Below, piece after piece: positions 8,744-15,121 of a stretch of 39,321 bases of DNA. The notes beneath the pieces were generated by a model. That model saw only the letters and a list, made by a program, of their open reading frames with translations, did no database searches and was not told the origin of the DNA. The translations under genes and the position numbers were made by a program. Each line of letters starts with the position of its first letter. Within the stretch, counting starts at the first letter, position 1. Location of the stretch: assembly GCF_001458335.1 (NCBI RefSeq), contig NZ_CYTO01000019.1:25677-64997 (forward strand). The letters run 5' to 3'. The stretch comes from Cognatishimia activa (GTDB lineage Bacteria > Pseudomonadota > Alphaproteobacteria > Rhodobacterales > Rhodobacteraceae).

Positions 8744-9493
8744 TCAGCTTAAACGTGCTTCAACGGCCATTGATGGACGCATGGGCTCTAGCGGTTGGAT
8801 GTCAGTTTCTTCCGGTGCGCTCAGCTTGTAGCCGCGACCGTGGATGGTTTCGATATACTGGGCTCCGCTTTGAGCTGCCGCTGCAATCTTTTTGCGCAGC
8901 TTGCAGATATAAACGTCGATCACTTTGTCAAATGGCTGATCCGCGCTCATTCCATAGACCGCGTCATAGATCGCGTTCTTCGAAATCACTTTGTTGGAAT
9001 TCAACGCAAGGTGCTGGAAGATCGAATGTTCGCGCTTGGACAAGCGAATGCGTGCGCCAGATACGACTGGATCGCGCCCATCAAAGTAGGCTGTAACCTC
9101 TCCGACACTAACGCTTTCTGCCGCATGGCCGTGAAAGCGGCGCACGATGGAATTGATCCGCGAGAAGACCTCGGATCCCTTGATAGGGCTGACAATCACG
9201 TCGTCCGCCCCGCGATCAAGAGCCGCCGCGGTGTCTGTCGAGTTGCGGAAATCCCGCATAACTATCAATGGGTTCTCACAGCCAGAGGCGCGAACCGCGC
9301 GGATCTGTTTGTGAGTGCTTGCTGACTCACCGATCAGGATCGCACGATGTTCACTGCCCGGCTGGGACAGTGGCGCGAGACCTGTTTCAAAGAACTCTTC
9401 ACCCACAAAGAGCGGTTGCAAGCCAACGTTCTCAAGCTCTGCTTGAAGGGATGCTCGACGTTTCTCGCGTGGCTCGAATACATAGGCGCGCAT
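8744..9493 (-). CDS. ftcR: FtcR/Rem-type flagellar transcription regulator with degenerate receiver
   Basis: 249-aa OmpR-family protein. Residues 1-115 form a receiver-like domain and about 128-228 a winged-helix DNA-binding domain (LSKREHSIFQHLALNSNKVISKNAIYDAVY, then VIDVYICKLRKKI, IETIHGRGYKL) that closely resembles that of CtrA. The receiver has no aspartate where the phosphoacceptor should be (AILIGESA, residues 51-58), and the acidic pocket near the N-terminus is replaced by FEPRE; the later lysine (K105) is kept. Orphan OmpR-type regulators of this kind (FtcR in Brucella, Rem in Sinorhizobium) control flagellar genes. Its place inside the flagellar cluster, divergent from flgI, fits that role. 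The ribosome site GGAGG lies five bases before the ATG. The family name is inferred from context and sequence character. Confidence 0.78.
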   Translation of the reverse strand: MRAYVFEPREKRRASLQAELENVGLQPLFVGEEFFETGLAPLSQPGSEHRAILIGESASTHKQIRAVRASGCENPLIVMRDFRNSTDTAAALDRGADDVIVSPIKGSEVFSRINSIVRRFHGHAAESVSVGEVTAYFDGRDPVVSGARIRLSKREHSIFQHLALNSNKVISKNAIYDAVYGMSADQPFDKVIDVYICKLRKKIAAAAQSGAQYIETIHGRGYKLSAPEETDIQPLEPMRPSMAVEARLS

Positions 9494-9584
9494 GGCGACC
9501 TCCGTTCCACTTGTTCTTGTTTATTCTTTATCGCTAGCAAGTATAAATCCGGCTTTCAACAACAAAAACAAAAAATAAAGAAGA

Positions 9585-9600
9585 TTAATTCTAGGTTAAA
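9585..9600. promoter_or_regulatory. CtrA-type box 1, ftcR-flgI spacer
   Basis: TTAA-TTCTAGG-TTAA matches the CtrA consensus TTAA-N7-TTAA exactly. It lies 92 bases from the ftcR start and about 90 from the flgI start. It is 31 bp (about three helical turns) from a second box at 9616. Because FtcR has a CtrA-like DNA-binding domain, either protein could be the user. Confidence 0.65.
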
Positions 9601-9615
9601 GCTTTGATATCAAGG

Positions 9616-9631
9616 TTAAAGTAAGATTAAA
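9616..9631. promoter_or_regulatory. CtrA-type box 2, ftcR-flgI spacer
   Basis: TTAA-AGTAAGA-TTAA is a second exact TTAA-N7-TTAA box. It is 57 bases upstream of the flgI start codon, a distance suited to activation at the -35 region of flgI. The 194-bp spacer around it (9494-9687) also carries repeats of the form AGGTTAAAG at 9593 and 9613 and CAAGGATAGTT at 9642. Confidence 0.68.
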
Positions 9632-9687
9632 CTAGACATATCAAGGATAGTTTATTAATCCTTGGTTAGGGCATATAGGAAAGACCT

Positions 9688-10824
9688 ATGGAGCAGTACC
9701 AAAAATTTTCCGGGCGCCTGAGAGCAGCAATCCTATACTTCCTAACGCTCGTATGCGTTGGGTTGTGGGCTAATGTTGCCACGGCGGATGTTCGAATTAA
9801 GGACATCGCCAGCTTTGAAGGTGTGCGCGAGAACCATTTGATTGGCTATGGGCTGGTCGTTGGTTTGCTCGGCACCGGTGATAAGCTGTCCAATAGCCCT
9901 TTCACGCGGGAATCCATGCGCGGCATGCTGGAGCGGTTGGGCGTCGCCAATATCGACGCGGACCTGCTTAAGACAACAAATACAGCAGCCGTCATGGTGA
10001 CCGCTAAACTTCCCCCCTTCGGTCGACGCGGTGCGCCGATTGATGTCACCGTTTCTTCCCTAGGCGATGCATCAAGTCTGCGTGGGGGCACCCTTTTGGT
10101 CACCCCCCTGGCCGGAGCGGATGGAGAAGTCTACGCCGTTGCCCAAGGGGCGGTCGCTGTGTCTGGTTTCCGCGCGGAAGGCAACGCGGCAACCATCACC
10201 GAAGGTGTGCCAACCATTGCGCGTATCGATAATGGTGCGATCATTGAACGCGAAGTCCCATTCAGTCTGCGCGAGCTTAGCAGCTTCCGCGTCGCGCTCC
10301 GCAGCCCGGATTTCACCACTGCGACCCGTGTGCGCGACGTGGTGAATATGGAACTTGGCGCACAATATGCGCATGTTCTTGATCCAGGCACCATTGAGAT
10401 CGAGATTCAGGACAAGGCAAATGTCGCCGAGTTTGTCTCTGTTATTGAAAACCTTGAGGTGCAGCCAGACACCGTTGCGCGGGTCGTAGTGGATGAGAAA
10501 TCCGGCACGATTGTCATCGGGTCCAATGTACGTATAGGCCAAGTGGCGATCAGCCAGGGCGGTCTGACGGTGAAGGTGCGCGAGCGCTTCAACGTGTCTC
10601 AGCCGCAGCCAATTTCCATTGGCGGGACCACAGTGGTGATCCCGGACACAGAGTTGGACGTTGAAGAAGTAGACAGCAAATTCACTATCCTTGAAGGCGA
10701 CGTAAGCCTGCAAGATCTGGTGGATGGCTTAAACGCTATTGGCGTTGGTGCGCGACAGACGATTTCGATCCTTCAAGCGATCAAGTCGTCCGGCGCGTTA
10801 CACGCAGATTTGGAGATCATCTAA
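9688..10824 (+). CDS. flgI: FlgI, flagellar P-ring protein
   Basis: Periplasmic P-ring subunit. 378 aa. A signal peptide (about residues 1-33: basic start, AILYFLTLVCVGLWANVATA) precedes the mature start DVRIKDIASFEGVRENHLIGYGLVVGL, the hallmark of FlgI. Further family motifs are TAAVMVTAKLPPFGRRG, DVTVSSLGDASSLRGGTL and the C-terminal VGARQTISILQAIKSSGALHADLEII. It starts the flgI-flgJ-flgN unit; its stop overlaps the next start by one base (TAATG). Two CtrA-type boxes lie upstream, so cell-cycle-type control is likely. Confidence 0.96.
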   Translation: MEQYQKFSGRLRAAILYFLTLVCVGLWANVATADVRIKDIASFEGVRENHLIGYGLVVGLLGTGDKLSNSPFTRESMRGMLERLGVANIDADLLKTTNTAAVMVTAKLPPFGRRGAPIDVTVSSLGDASSLRGGTLLVTPLAGADGEVYAVAQGAVAVSGFRAEGNAATITEGVPTIARIDNGAIIEREVPFSLRELSSFRVALRSPDFTTATRVRDVVNMELGAQYAHVLDPGTIEIEIQDKANVAEFVSVIENLEVQPDTVARVVVDEKSGTIVIGSNVRIGQVAISQGGLTVKVRERFNVSQPQPISIGGTTVVIPDTELDVEEVDSKFTILEGDVSLQDLVDGLNAIGVGARQTISILQAIKSSGALHADLEII

Positions 10825-11114
10825 TGGCTGATATCTCCATGCTCTCCTCGTTGTCTCAAGCCAAAGCGCAAATGGCGCAGCAGAAGGCTCTTTCTGCCGA
10901 AGAAATGGAGTCCTCCAAAGAATTCGAAGCGGTGTTCCTGTCTCAGTTTGTGGACGAGATGCTGAAGACTGTGGACATGGGAACTGGCGAAAATGACGGT
11001 CAGATGTGGCGGTCTTTCATGTCTGAAGCCCTTTCTAAAAGCCTGGTCGAGCAGGGCGGTCTGGGGCTTGCCTCCAACGTCCAGCAGATGATGGCCGCGT
11101 ATAAGAGGAGTTGA
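10824..11114 (+). CDS. flgJ: FlgJ-type rod-binding protein (CheL family), no muramidase domain
   Basis: 96 aa containing only the rod-binding domain: EFEAVFLSQFVDEMLKTVDM followed by GGQMW-like FSEALS motif (MWRSFMSEALSKSLVEQGGLGLA). Enterobacterial FlgJ is about three times longer because it carries a C-terminal peptidoglycan hydrolase, which is absent here. In alphaproteobacteria a separate lytic transglycosylase takes that role, and one is encoded at 18890-19675. The gene is translationally coupled to flgI. Likely role: cap or scaffold for rod assembly in the periplasm. Confidence 0.88.
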   Translation: MADISMLSSLSQAKAQMAQQKALSAEEMESSKEFEAVFLSQFVDEMLKTVDMGTGENDGQMWRSFMSEALSKSLVEQGGLGLASNVQQMMAAYKRS

Positions 11115-11119
11115 GCGAG

Positions 11120-11605
11120 ATGATTGCCACACGTCAATTCCGCATGAGCGAACGCCAGCGCACCCGTATCGGTGGTGCAGATGATCCAACGACGATGGAT
11201 CTACAGAACATTGACGCGTTTGCAGGCAAGCTGAACGAAGCGATCACGCTTTTGAAGAAAGAGACCGCCGCGATCAACGAAGGTGATCTGAATGTGGTCA
11301 GCGAGAATTTTGATGAGAAATCCGGCCTCCTGAAGTGGCTGGAACTCAAGCGTCCTCTTGTGGAGCCATTTGTGAAGAAAGACGCCGCGCGCACGCGACG
11401 TTTGCCGGAACTTTTGGATGAACTGCGTGGGGCGGTCACGGAAAATACGACGCTTTTGTCACGCATGGCGGATGCAGCAGGCTCTGTCGCGCGTGAAATA
11501 GAGAAAGCAACCCAGAGGCACAGCCTCGATGGGCTTTACGGGAAGTCGGGCCAGAAGGTTAACGACTCAGCAACACCTAAGATGACCATAGATAGGGAAT
11601 TTTAG
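11120..11605 (+). CDS. flgN: FlgN-like chaperone for hook-filament junction proteins
   Basis: 161 aa from the ATG at 11120; GAGGAG at 11105-11110 is well placed, so I prefer this over the in-frame TTG at 11111. Almost wholly helical and charged, with an Asp/Glu/Lys-rich coiled-coil region (AFAGKLNEAITLLKKETAAINEGDL, RLPELLDELRGAVTENTTLLSRM), the pattern of FlgN family type III chaperones. FlgN keeps FlgK and FlgL soluble before export in the cytoplasm. Position directly after the rod-binding gene supports this. Sequence identity in this family is low, so the call is moderate. Confidence 0.72.
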   Translation: MIATRQFRMSERQRTRIGGADDPTTMDLQNIDAFAGKLNEAITLLKKETAAINEGDLNVVSENFDEKSGLLKWLELKRPLVEPFVKKDAARTRRLPELLDELRGAVTENTTLLSRMADAAGSVAREIEKATQRHSLDGLYGKSGQKVNDSATPKMTIDREF

Positions 11606-11724
11606 CATAGGAAAGTCGCTTGGTGAGGGGCGAACATCACTCTTCAACAACTTGAACGTGGATTTTCGCGCTGAACAGGGCCGTTTAGCACGCTGCCAAG
11701 CAAGACGATAAAGGAAAGCAAAAC

Positions 11725-12549
11725 ATGTCATCCATACTTACAAACAGCTCCGCGATGGTCGCCCTGTCCACCCTGAATATGGTGAACAAGAACCTGAACG
11801 ACACACAGACCAGGGTCTCTACCGGTTTGGCCATCGGGTCAGGTAAAGACAACGCCGCTTACTTCGCGATCTCAGAGACAATGAAGAGCGACAGCGGAAT
11901 GTTTCAGGCCATCAATCAGGGCCTGACCTCCACGAAGAACGCCGTTGCGACAGCACGTTTGGGTTCTGAGACGGTGAAAGATCTGACGAAGGACTTCACA
12001 GAGCGTGTCGCTTTTGCGCAGGGTCGGGGTATTGATCTTAGCGAAGTTCAGGCGGAACTGGACTCGCTGGTAGATCAGATTGGGGCAGCTATTTCTCAAG
12101 CAACCTTTAATGGCGAAGACCTCGTTTCCGGTGCTGCGGCCAGCCAAACTGTTGTGACTGGCGTGACTCGTTCCGGTGGTACCTTCGCTGCGACCACAAT
12201 CACTTTCCAATCCGTTGATTTGGGTGCGATTCAGACCGCACTAAGCGCGATTGATCTGACGACATCGACAGACCTGGCCGCGGAATTGGCATCAGCGGAG
12301 TCGCAGTTGGGCAACGCAATCGCTGCAGCGACATCCTTGGGCGTGACCGAGAAAACGCTGGAAGGTCAGCAGACGTTCTTGGATAATCTGACAGATACAT
12401 TGGACAGCGGCGTGTCCGCGATGGTTGATGCCAATATGGAAGAAGAGGCCGCGCGGCTTCAGGCCTTCCAGGTTCAGCAGCAGTTGGCGACGCAGTCGCT
12501 CTCGATCGCGAACCAGGCACCGCAAAACATCCTATCTCTGTTCCAGTAA
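11725..12549 (+). CDS. Flagellin 1
   Basis: Filament subunit, 274 aa. N-terminus SSILTNSSAMVALSTLNMVNKNLNDTQTRVSTGLAIGSGKDNAA and C-terminus LQVQQQLATQSLSIANQAPQNILSLF-type form the D0/D1 core. The short centre (about residues 130-190) means no large D2/D3 outer domain. It is the most distinct of the four tandem copies: it ends in Gln instead of Arg, and its leader lacks the hairpin and the GAGAAATGAGGAGAGCATTA leader segment found in copies 2-4. Ribosome site AAGGAAAG. The 119-bp spacer upstream (11606-11724) shows no recognisable CtrA or sigma-28 site. An intrinsic terminator follows. Confidence 0.95.
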   Translation: MSSILTNSSAMVALSTLNMVNKNLNDTQTRVSTGLAIGSGKDNAAYFAISETMKSDSGMFQAINQGLTSTKNAVATARLGSETVKDLTKDFTERVAFAQGRGIDLSEVQAELDSLVDQIGAAISQATFNGEDLVSGAAASQTVVTGVTRSGGTFAATTITFQSVDLGAIQTALSAIDLTTSTDLAAELASAESQLGNAIAAATSLGVTEKTLEGQQTFLDNLTDTLDSGVSAMVDANMEEEAARLQAFQVQQQLATQSLSIANQAPQNILSLFQ

Positions 12550-12611
12550 AATCGACGATTTGACGCGGGTTTTCGCGTCATTCATCAGCTTCTTGATCAA
12601 CGGAAGTTACG

Positions 12612-12640
12612 AAAACAGCCACCATTTGGTGGCTGTTTCT
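12612..12640 (+). terminator. Terminator after flagellin 1
   Basis: An 11-bp perfect stem (12613-12623 with 12628-12638) with an ATTT loop; the arm runs straight into T-rich sequence. It sits 63 bases after the stop codon. Confidence 0.8.
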
Positions 12641-12730
12641 TGTTATTCTTGGGGATTTTTTGCATCACTCAAGGTCAAAATTGGCCTAAATCACCATATC
12701 CTTTCCATATTACATAAAATAGAAACCCTG

Positions 12731-12821
12731 CTTTTAACTTCACGCATTAGCATGACCTGACGGCGATAAGCCCATTCAGTCAGAAGACTGATTACAATCC
12801 GAGAAATGAGGAGAGCATTAA
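12731..12821 (+). promoter_or_regulatory. Promoter and structured leader of flagellin 2
   Basis: GGCGATAA at 12762-12769 resembles the sigma-28 -10 element GCCGATAA; no clear -35 was found at the usual spacing, but CTTTTAACTT (12731) is kept at nearly the same distance in flagellin 3. A leader hairpin TCAGTC-AGAA-GACTGA lies at 12776-12791, then the ribosome site GAGGAGAG. The whole segment 12762-12821 is nearly identical to that of flagellin 3. Confidence 0.6.
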
Positions 12822-13646
12822 ATGTCGTCCATTCTCACTAACAATTCCGCAATGGTTGCCCTGTCCACCTTGAGCATGGTGAACAAAGGCTTGACTGAAA
12901 CACAAACCCGGGTGTCCACTGGTTTGGCCATCGGGTCAGGTAAAGACAACGCTGCCTATTTCGCTATTTCCGAGACCATGAAAGGCGATAGCGGCATGTT
13001 CAAGGCCATCAATGAAGGCCTAACATCCACCAAAAACTCTGTTGCGACCGCGCGTTTGGGTGCTGAAACAGTAAAAGACCTCGCGTCTGACTTCTCTGAG
13101 CGCGTGGCCTTTGCCCAGGGTCAAGGCATTGACTTGTCTGAAGTTCAAGCCGAGCTCGACTCTTTGGTTGATCAGATCGGAGCGGCGATCGACCAAGCAA
13201 CCTTCAATGGCGAAGATCTTGTATCTGGTGCCGCGGCGACACAAACCGTTGTAACTGGTGTGACTCGTTCTGGCGGTACCTTCGCTGCGACGACAATCAC
13301 ATTCCAGTCCGTTGATCTGGGTGCAATTCAGACTGCGCTTGATGCAATTGATCTGACAACGTCCACCGACTTGGCTGCCGATCTGGCAACGGCGGAAACG
13401 CAGTTGGGCAATGCAATCTCAGCAGCGACCTCTTTGGGTGTGACCGAGAAAACCGTGGAGGGGCAACAATCCTTCCTAGATAACTTGGCCGATACACTGG
13501 ATTCCGGTGTCTCCTCGATGGTTGATGCGGACATGGAACAAGAAGCTGCCCGCTTGCAGGCATTGCAGGTTCAGCAGCAGTTGGCGACACAGTCACTGTC
13601 GATCGCAAACCAGGCACCGCAAAACATCCTAACGCTGTTCCGTTAA
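12822..13646 (+). CDS. Flagellin 2
   Basis: Filament subunit, 274 aa, ATG start with GAGGAG eight bases upstream. Same domain layout as its tandem copies: long N-terminal and C-terminal coiled-coil segments with a short variable centre (TQTVVTGVTRSGGTF and surrounding). A 461-bp central tract (12972-13432) is identical base for base to flagellin 3, while the ends differ by many synonymous and some amino-acid changes (for example SMVNKGLTET against NMVNKGLNDT). This points to recent gene conversion. Its own terminator follows at 13674. Confidence 0.95.
   Translation: MSSILTNNSAMVALSTLSMVNKGLTETQTRVSTGLAIGSGKDNAAYFAISETMKGDSGMFKAINEGLTSTKNSVATARLGAETVKDLASDFSERVAFAQGQGIDLSEVQAELDSLVDQIGAAIDQATFNGEDLVSGAAATQTVVTGVTRSGGTFAATTITFQSVDLGAIQTALDAIDLTTSTDLAADLATAETQLGNAISAATSLGVTEKTVEGQQSFLDNLADTLDSGVSSMVDADMEQEAARLQALQVQQQLATQSLSIANQAPQNILTLFR
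12972..13432 (+). repeat. 461-bp tract identical to 14072-14532 (flagellins 2 and 3)
   Basis: Line-by-line comparison shows no difference between this tract and 14072-14532, exactly 1100 bp apart. Differences appear at once outside it (c/a at 12971/14071; t/a at 13433/14533). Confidence 0.92.
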
Positions 13647-13673
13647 TAAAAGCGGACTGAACAAGACTTTGAG

Positions 13674-13703
13674 AACGGCCGCCTTGAGGTGGCCGTTTTT
13701 TTT
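13674..13703 (+). terminator. Terminator after flagellin 2
   Basis: A 10-bp stem (13674-13683 with 13688-13697, one G-T pair) with a TTGA loop, followed by eight T residues: a textbook intrinsic terminator 28 bases after the stop. Confidence 0.93.
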
Positions 13704-13831
13704 GTGCATTCCATTTGGCCAAAGCCGCTCGATATTAAGGGTCTAAGGCGCACGGCCTATCCTTAAGGCTATGAAAAATCAACCAAAAATAATGTCGAAA
13801 ATGAGGCGTTTGGGGGTAAACGTAAACCGCG

Positions 13832-13921
13832 CTTTTAACTTGCTGATGTATGCCTAGGTCTGGCGATAAGCCCATTCAGTCAGAAGACTGTTTATAATCC
13901 GAGAAATGAGGAGAGCATTAA
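13832..13921 (+). promoter_or_regulatory. Promoter and structured leader of flagellin 3
   Basis: GGCGATAA at 13862-13869 and the leader hairpin CAGTC-AGAA-GACTG at 13877-13890 match flagellin 2 in sequence and spacing. The outermost pair of the stem is lost (T facing T). Ribosome site GAGGAGAG at the same distance from the start. Confidence 0.6.
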
Positions 13922-14746
13922 TTGTCGTCCATTCTCACTAACAGCTCCGCAATGGTTGCCCTGTCCACCCTGAATATGGTGAACAAAGGCCTAAATGACA
14001 CTCAAACCCGCGTGTCCACTGGCTTGGCCATCGGATCTGGTAAAGACAACGCCGCCTATTTCGCTATTTCAGAGACCATGAAAGGCGATAGCGGCATGTT
14101 CAAGGCCATCAATGAAGGCCTAACATCCACCAAAAACTCTGTTGCGACCGCGCGTTTGGGTGCTGAAACAGTAAAAGACCTCGCGTCTGACTTCTCTGAG
14201 CGCGTGGCCTTTGCCCAGGGTCAAGGCATTGACTTGTCTGAAGTTCAAGCCGAGCTCGACTCTTTGGTTGATCAGATCGGAGCGGCGATCGACCAAGCAA
14301 CCTTCAATGGCGAAGATCTTGTATCTGGTGCCGCGGCGACACAAACCGTTGTAACTGGTGTGACTCGTTCTGGCGGTACCTTCGCTGCGACGACAATCAC
14401 ATTCCAGTCCGTTGATCTGGGTGCAATTCAGACTGCGCTTGATGCAATTGATCTGACAACGTCCACCGACTTGGCTGCCGATCTGGCAACGGCGGAAACG
14501 CAGTTGGGCAATGCAATCTCAGCAGCGACCTCATTGGGCGTGACCGAGAAAACGTTGGAAGGCCAGCAAAGCTTTCTTGAAAACTTGACCGACACATTGG
14601 ATTCCGGTGTGTCTGCGATGGTTGATGCGGACATGGAACAAGAAGCGGCACGTTTGCAGGCCTATCAGGTTCAGCAGCAGCTTGCGACGCAGTCCTTGTC
14701 GATTGCGAACCAGGCACCACAGAACATCCTGTCATTGTTCCGTTAA
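13922..14746 (+). CDS. Flagellin 3 (TTG start)
   Basis: Filament subunit, 274 aa. The leader is identical to flagellin 2 up to the start codon, which is TTG instead of ATG; the protein then continues SSILTNSSAMVALSTLNMVNKG. The next in-frame ATG (codon 11) would remove part of the D0 export segment, so TTG is almost certainly used, presumably giving lower translation. Shares the 461-bp conversion tract 14072-14532 with flagellin 2. C-terminus ends NILSLFR. Terminator at 14819. Confidence 0.93.
   Translation: MSSILTNSSAMVALSTLNMVNKGLNDTQTRVSTGLAIGSGKDNAAYFAISETMKGDSGMFKAINEGLTSTKNSVATARLGAETVKDLASDFSERVAFAQGQGIDLSEVQAELDSLVDQIGAAIDQATFNGEDLVSGAAATQTVVTGVTRSGGTFAATTITFQSVDLGAIQTALDAIDLTTSTDLAADLATAETQLGNAISAATSLGVTEKTLEGQQSFLENLTDTLDSGVSAMVDADMEQEAARLQAYQVQQQLATQSLSIANQAPQNILSLFR
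14072..14532 (+). repeat. 461-bp tract identical to 12972-13432
   Basis: Second copy of the perfect-identity tract shared by flagellins 2 and 3, including third codon positions. Confidence 0.92.
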
Positions 14747-14818
14747 GCAATACAACGTTGAGTGGAGCTTAGCTCCATTAACGAGAATCAATTCCGTTGA
14801 TTCTACTAAAGGGTTAAT

Positions 14819-14848
14819 AAATCGGCTTCCGAAAGGTGGCCGATTTTT
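14819..14848 (+). terminator. Terminator after flagellin 3
   Basis: A 10-bp stem with one mismatch (14821-14830 with 14835-14844) and a GAAA loop, followed by TTTT. Two smaller inverted repeats (GGAGC/GCTCC near 14764 and AGAATCAA/TTGATTCT near 14784) lie between it and the stop codon. Confidence 0.8.
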
Positions 14849-15049
14849 CATATTTTGACCCATTGTTGCCGGTGCTTGGGTCATAATTGAGGCTTCTGCG
14901 ACCAGATTTCTGAGATGCGGCCCATTAAACCCTTGAAAAAACACAGATTTAATTGGGCAAAATTAAGGCAGCCGCGCCTTATTTTCGCCTCCTTTCGCCC
15001 CGAAATGAACAACAAAAATTAAACCGGCTTTAACCTTTTCAGCGATAGC

Positions 15050-15065
15050 TTAATGGCAGGTTAAC
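15050..15065 (+). promoter_or_regulatory. CtrA-type box upstream of flagellin 4
   Basis: TTAA-TGGCAGG-TTAAC matches the full CtrA consensus including the final C. It is 57 bases upstream of the flagellin 4 start codon. The other three flagellins have no exact box in their spacers. The 373-bp gap between flagellin 3 stop and this gene otherwise holds only the terminator and AT-rich sequence. Confidence 0.68.
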
Positions 15066-15073
15066 AAAACCGC

Positions 15074-15121
15074 TCAGTCAGAAGATTGAATACAAAACCC
15101 GAGAAATGAGGAGAGCATTAA
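15074..15121 (+). promoter_or_regulatory. Structured leader of flagellin 4
   Basis: Hairpin TCAGTC-AGAA-GATTGA at 15074-15089: the same stem and loop as in flagellins 2 and 3, with one G-C pair changed to G-U, so pairing is kept. It is followed by GAGAAATGAGGAGAGCATTA, which is identical in the three genes and contains the ribosome site. Confidence 0.6.

Noticed and set aside
11704-11711. GACGATAA upstream of flagellin 1 as a sigma-28 -10 element
   Set aside because: It is only 13 bases from the start codon and overlaps the ribosome site, which leaves no room for a leader.
12805-12840. Small out-of-frame ORF (MRRALNVVHSH) across the flagellin 2 start, with the same layout in copy 4
   Set aside because: Its ATG sits inside the ribosome-site leader and has no ribosome site of its own; conservation is explained by the shared leader and start of the flagellin.
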